7,010 nt of DNA from Armatimonadota bacterium (GTDB lineage Bacteria > Sysuimicrobiota > Sysuimicrobiia > Sysuimicrobiales > VGFF01): NCBI GenBank assembly GCA_016868955.1, contig VGFF01000105.1, positions 1-7,010 on the forward strand. The letters are read 5' to 3'. A program made the translations under genes and the position numbers. The first letter of the stretch is position 1. Each line of letters starts with the position of its first letter. The notes below the pieces were generated by a model. It did no database searches, had not been told where the DNA came from, and saw only the letters and a list, made by a program, of their open reading frames with translations. This document shows positions 5,282 through 7,010 of the stretch, one piece after another.

Positions 5282-7010
5282 CACCGCGCTCGCAAGAACA
5301 GCCGCACCGGGTACCACGATGCGGCCTCGGGGATCGTCAACAACTCGAGCGACTGCGTCTGCTGCGGCGCGAGCGTGATCGGCGCGACGGCCGCCTCGGC
5401 GCGCGGGCGCACGAAGGAGACGTCCCGAAACTCGCCGTTGACGATGAACGTCGCATAGGCGGGACCGCTGGCGGCACGGAACATCAAATCGCCGGTGAAC
5501 GGCGTCGCGCCGCGGTTGACGAGCGTCAGACGCAGACGCGTCAGGACGCCGTAGTCTCCGTTGAGCACCTGGCCGGTGCGCAGATCGCGCAGCTTGCCCG
5601 ACACGCCGAAGTCGACGCCCTCCTCGCCGCTGGCCGACAACGTGCCGGCCACGTCGACGACCGGAGCGCCAAACACGCCGCGCGGGTGCGGCACTTCGCC
5701 GCGGTCGAGCTGGCGCGTCACCGTCCGGTCGAGGAGGTACGTGGTACGAACGGAGACGATGATCTCGAGAGGGCCGCCTTCCAACACCTGCGACTGCAGG
5801 AGCCCGGAGACGACCGCGTTCGACGGCATCCGCTGCGCCGTGAACACGAACTGCCCGCCGGCGGGAATGTCGATGACGTAGCCGCGGCCGAACGCCAGCA
5901 GGTCGATGAACCGCCGCGTCGCCGCGTGGCCGACGGCCATCGTGTCGTGCCAAGCGCGCGGCGCCGCCACTTGCAGATGGAGGCGCGCCGCCCGCGGATT
6001 CGCGTTGTGGATGCGGACGGTGATGACCTTGTCGTGCGGCGCGCCGTTCTTATGGTGGTAGAGCATCCGGATCGGCAGGTCGGACTCGATCGGCTCGCGG
6101 AACAGCACGCCGTCGCGATCGAGGCGCTCCGGGTTGTTGCTGATGTACAGACGGCCGGCCTCGCGCAGCGTAACCGGCTCGTTGGCGACCTGCGCTTTCA
6201 CGACGCTGGCCACGGACATCGCGAACGGACTGCGCAACCGCAGCTTCACGGGCACGACGGCGCTCTCGCCGCGCGCGACACGCTCGCCGTTCAACGCGTC
6301 CATCTCGAAGAACGCGCCCGGCGTCAGCTGCACTTCCTGCTCCACGCGTCGCGTGATCGCCTCTTGCACGACCTCCGGCGTCGCCGGGTCCCCGGTGACG
6401 ATCACGCGCACCGACTCCGGTACGGTGCCGGCGACCGGCCGAACCGAAACCCAGAGGCTGCGGCGCGTGGCGCGGTGCGTCACCCAAACGCGCGTGCTGC
6501 CGAGCCTCGATCCGCGCAGCTCGATCCGGCGCGCACCGTCTTCGCCGACGCCGGCATGCGCCTGCAGGATCTGACGATCCTCGACGCGCACGATCAGTGG
6601 GCCTTGAACGGGGCCGCGCACATCGACGGTCGCATCACCGCCGATCGGAAGGGCGACCACGCTCGCGGCCAACGTGATCGGCGGTTCGGCGAGCGCGCGC
6701 CGCAGCGATTCCGCCCACAACGGCGCCAGGTCTTTCGGTAGGCTGCGATGCGCCCGCGCTTCCTCGGCGTCGACGACGAGGATTTCCCGGCCGGCGACGA
6801 CGATCGCGACCGCACGCCGCCGCGCGCGCGTCTCGACGACGGGCGGAGCGCCCGCGGCGAGTGCATCGCCGAGACGGGTTGCCGCCGTCCGCGCCCGCCC
6901 CAGGTACCCGGCCGCGCGCAGACGGAGCACGACCGCATCGCCGACCAGGAGCGCCGCCGCGGCCGCTTCGGCGCGGATCCGCACGGACGGCGCGGGTTGC
7001 GCACGGGCTA
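5281..7010 (-). CDS. Secreted envelope protein of unknown function encoded ahead of lpxC (5' end outside window)
   Basis: I do not recognise this gene. The frame is open to the right edge; 575 residues are visible. A GTG at 6984 could serve as a start, but the codons before it read A-R-A-Q-P-A-P-S, which looks like a signal-peptide cleavage site, so the true start is probably just beyond 7010. Numbering from that GTG: residues about 5-100 form an alpha/beta module (RARTAATRLGDAL, then DAEEARAH, then LAPLWAESLRRAL) resembling extracytoplasmic modules seen before some membrane channels (tentative). Residues 118-186 look like an Ig-like beta fold (ATVDVRG, IELRGSRLGSTRVWVTH). Residues 240-567 are beta-rich, with phrases such as RLRLTLVNRGATPFTG and ITLAPQQTQSLELL that fit further sandwich domains. 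There is no cysteine and no later transmembrane helix. It overlaps lpxC by one base, so it is co-translated with the committed step of lipid A synthesis; an envelope role is inference only. Confidence 0.7.
   Translation of the reverse strand, partial: ARAQPAPSVRIRAEAAAAALLVGDAVVLRLRAAGYLGRARTAATRLGDALAAGAPPVVETRARRRAVAIVVAGREILVVDAEEARAHRSLPKDLAPLWAESLRRALAEPPITLAASVVALPIGGDATVDVRGPVQGPLIVRVEDRQILQAHAGVGEDGARRIELRGSRLGSTRVWVTHRATRRSLWVSVRPVAGTVPESVRVIVTGDPATPEVVQEAITRRVEQEVQLTPGAFFEMDALNGERVARGESAVVPVKLRLRSPFAMSVASVVKAQVANEPVTLREAGRLYISNNPERLDRDGVLFREPIESDLPIRMLYHHKNGAPHDKVITVRIHNANPRAARLHLQVAAPRAWHDTMAVGHAATRRFIDLLAFGRGYVIDIPAGGQFVFTAQRMPSNAVVSGLLQSQVLEGGPLEIIVSVRTTYLLDRTVTRQLDRGEVPHPRGVFGAPVVDVAGTLSASGEEGVDFGVSGKLRDLRTGQVLNGDYGVLTRLRLTLVNRGATPFTGDLMFRAASGPAYATFIVNGEFRDVSFVRPRAEAAVAPITLAPQQTQSLELLTIPEAASWYPVRLFLRAR

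Larger units (their letters stand above)
1..7010 (-). other. Lipid A synthesis and LPS transport operon (open at both ends)
   Basis: All eight genes lie on the minus strand and are packed without usable intergenic space. The junctions, in transcription order, are a 1-base overlap (unknown gene/lpxC, TGATG), a 20-base gap (lpxC/fabZ), a 4-base ATGA overlap (fabZ/lpxA), a 4-base GTGA overlap (lpxA/lpxI), a 7-base gap (lpxI/lpxB), an 8-base gap (lpxB/lptC) and a 4-base ATGA overlap (lptC/lptA). No hairpin terminator or promoter-like box fits in these gaps. Inference: one transcript with translational coupling. The promoter should be beyond 7010 and the end beyond position 1. Confidence 0.85.

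Noticed and set aside
5282..5953. Extension of LpxC by 224 residues upstream
   Set aside because: The extension is Arg-rich shadow sequence of the preceding gene. The ATG at 5281 gives the family N-terminus and a TGATG coupling site.
5686..6741. Plus-strand open frame of 351 codons
   Set aside because: It is antisense to the unknown secreted gene; composition is Arg/His/Asp-rich and it lacks any motif or ribosome site.

Overview
The window is one continuous minus-strand block of outer-membrane lipopolysaccharide (LPS) genes from a very G+C-rich, Gram-negative (diderm) bacterium. Reading in the direction of transcription (from 7010 down to 1), the order is: an unrecognised secreted protein (5' end outside the window), lpxC, fabZ, lpxA, lpxI, lpxB, lptC, and the first 154 codons of an OstA/LptA-type gene that runs off the left edge. 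The six complete genes are recognisable from family motifs and catalytic residues.

Layout: 7010-5281 codes for a cysteine-free envelope protein of unknown function. 5281-1063 holds five consecutive genes of early lipid A synthesis and its acyl-ACP supply: LpxC deacetylase, FabZ dehydratase, LpxA acyltransferase, LpxI pyrophosphatase and LpxB disaccharide synthase. 1054-1 holds the periplasmic LPS-transport proteins LptC and LptA-like. Neighbouring genes overlap by 1-4 bases (TGATG, ATGA, GTGA junctions) or are 7, 8 or 20 bases apart. I see no room for an internal promoter or terminator, and no stretch above 20 bases is non-coding. The block therefore looks like one translationally coupled operon whose promoter lies beyond position 7010.

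How the genes work together: FabZ and LpxA both use (3R)-3-hydroxyacyl-ACP. LpxA acylates UDP-GlcNAc, LpxC deacetylates the product, and LpxD (not in this window) adds the second acyl chain. LpxI then releases lipid X plus UMP, and LpxB joins lipid X to UDP-diacylglucosamine. LptC and LptA would carry finished LPS across the periplasm. LpxD, LpxK and the LptB/LptF/LptG machinery are not visible and may lie outside.

Organism: use of LpxI rather than LpxH, the lpxC-fabZ-lpxA-lpxI-lpxB order, high G+C and divergent LpxA/LpxB motifs suggest a non-model diderm lineage. A Terrabacteria-type diderm such as Candidatus Eremiobacterota is my guess, held with low confidence. No mobile element, CRISPR array, RNA gene or sign of horizontal transfer was seen. 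The items most worth a second look are the unknown protein fused into the operon ahead of lpxC, and the substitutions in LpxA at positions that are active-site residues in E. coli.
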